Below are positions 34,067-34,143 of a DNA stretch of 34,143 nucleotides, in pieces. The notes beneath the pieces were generated by a model that searched no databases, was not told the DNA's origin, and was given only the letters and a program-made list of their open reading frames with translations. This stretch comes from Veillonella sp. VA139 (GTDB lineage: Bacteria; Bacillota; Negativicutes; Veillonellales; Veillonellaceae): assembly GCF_003992005.1 (NCBI RefSeq), contig NZ_RQVL01000025.1, positions 1 to 34,143 of the forward strand, read 5' to 3'. Position numbers and translations under genes: made by a program. Positions within the stretch are counted from its first letter, which is position 1. Every line of letters starts with the position of its first letter.

Positions 34067-34143
34067 GGTACTGTCAAGAATTTTGTGTAAACTCTTTAAG
34101 AAATAAATGCTCTAAGCAATTAAATGGATGAAAGTAAGTGAGC
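34067..34143 (+). mobile_element. Possible terminal sequence of an insertion element at the window edge
   Basis: From 34067 the sequence GGTACTGTCAAG followed by TTTTGTGTAAAC (34081-34092) resembles the ends of IS256-type elements, where a TGTGTAAA-like motif is common. AT-rich non-coding sequence (33895-34066) precedes it. No transposase is in view and the other end is outside the window, so this is a resemblance from memory only. Confidence 0.3.

Overview
The window looks like chromosome of a diderm, anaerobic, low-GC Firmicute of the class Negativicutes, most likely Veillonella or a close relative. This is inferred from gene content and not from a database match. The Firmicute traits are a PolC-type replicative polymerase, a sufCBDSU operon with SufU, comEA-comEC-holA and a VanW protein. 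The diderm trait is a trimeric autotransporter with a YadA-type outer-membrane anchor. Pyruvate formate-lyase with its activase points to fermentation. No rRNA, tRNA or CRISPR array was seen.

Layout. 1-2770: a 5'-truncated HEPN-domain protein, a DoxX membrane protein, then a repeat-rich stretch with a long inverted repeat, 84-bp tandem repeats, two tiny ORFs with good ribosome binding sites, and a promoter carrying two copies of a 12-bp palindrome. 2774-4027: a LysA-type decarboxylase. 4028-4719: a non-coding region with two good promoters and an attenuator-like leader. 4720-9624: the sufCBDSU Fe-S assembly operon, ended by a strong terminator and followed by a convergent BFD-like [2Fe-2S] protein with its own promoter and palindrome. 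10242-12341: a HAD phosphatase and a convergent M29 aminopeptidase sharing a terminator. 12427-24269: one long co-directional run, comEA, comEC, holA, a VanW-family gene, polC, gntK and gntP, with gaps of 18 nt or less, ended by a terminator.

27449-24298 (minus strand) is the pyruvate formate-lyase operon. Its enzyme is encoded in two pieces: a 709-aa catalytic chain holding the Cys-Cys pair, and a separate 79-aa chain holding the glycyl-radical loop, followed by the activase gene pflA. Divergently, 27739-31359 encodes a trimeric autotransporter with a YadA-like head, an interrupted collagen-like stalk, a membrane anchor and an unusual C-terminal tail. A G8 tract inside the head-coding region could allow phase variation. 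31528-33894 (minus) is a glutamine-dependent NAD synthetase with two low-complexity insertions. The right edge may be the terminal sequence of an insertion element.

The most notable points are the split glycyl-radical enzyme, a PolC that lacks its proofreading exonuclease domain, the G8 tract in the adhesin, a ComEC with a degenerate metallo-beta-lactamase domain, the attenuator-like leader before the suf operon, and the repeat block at 1794-2113.
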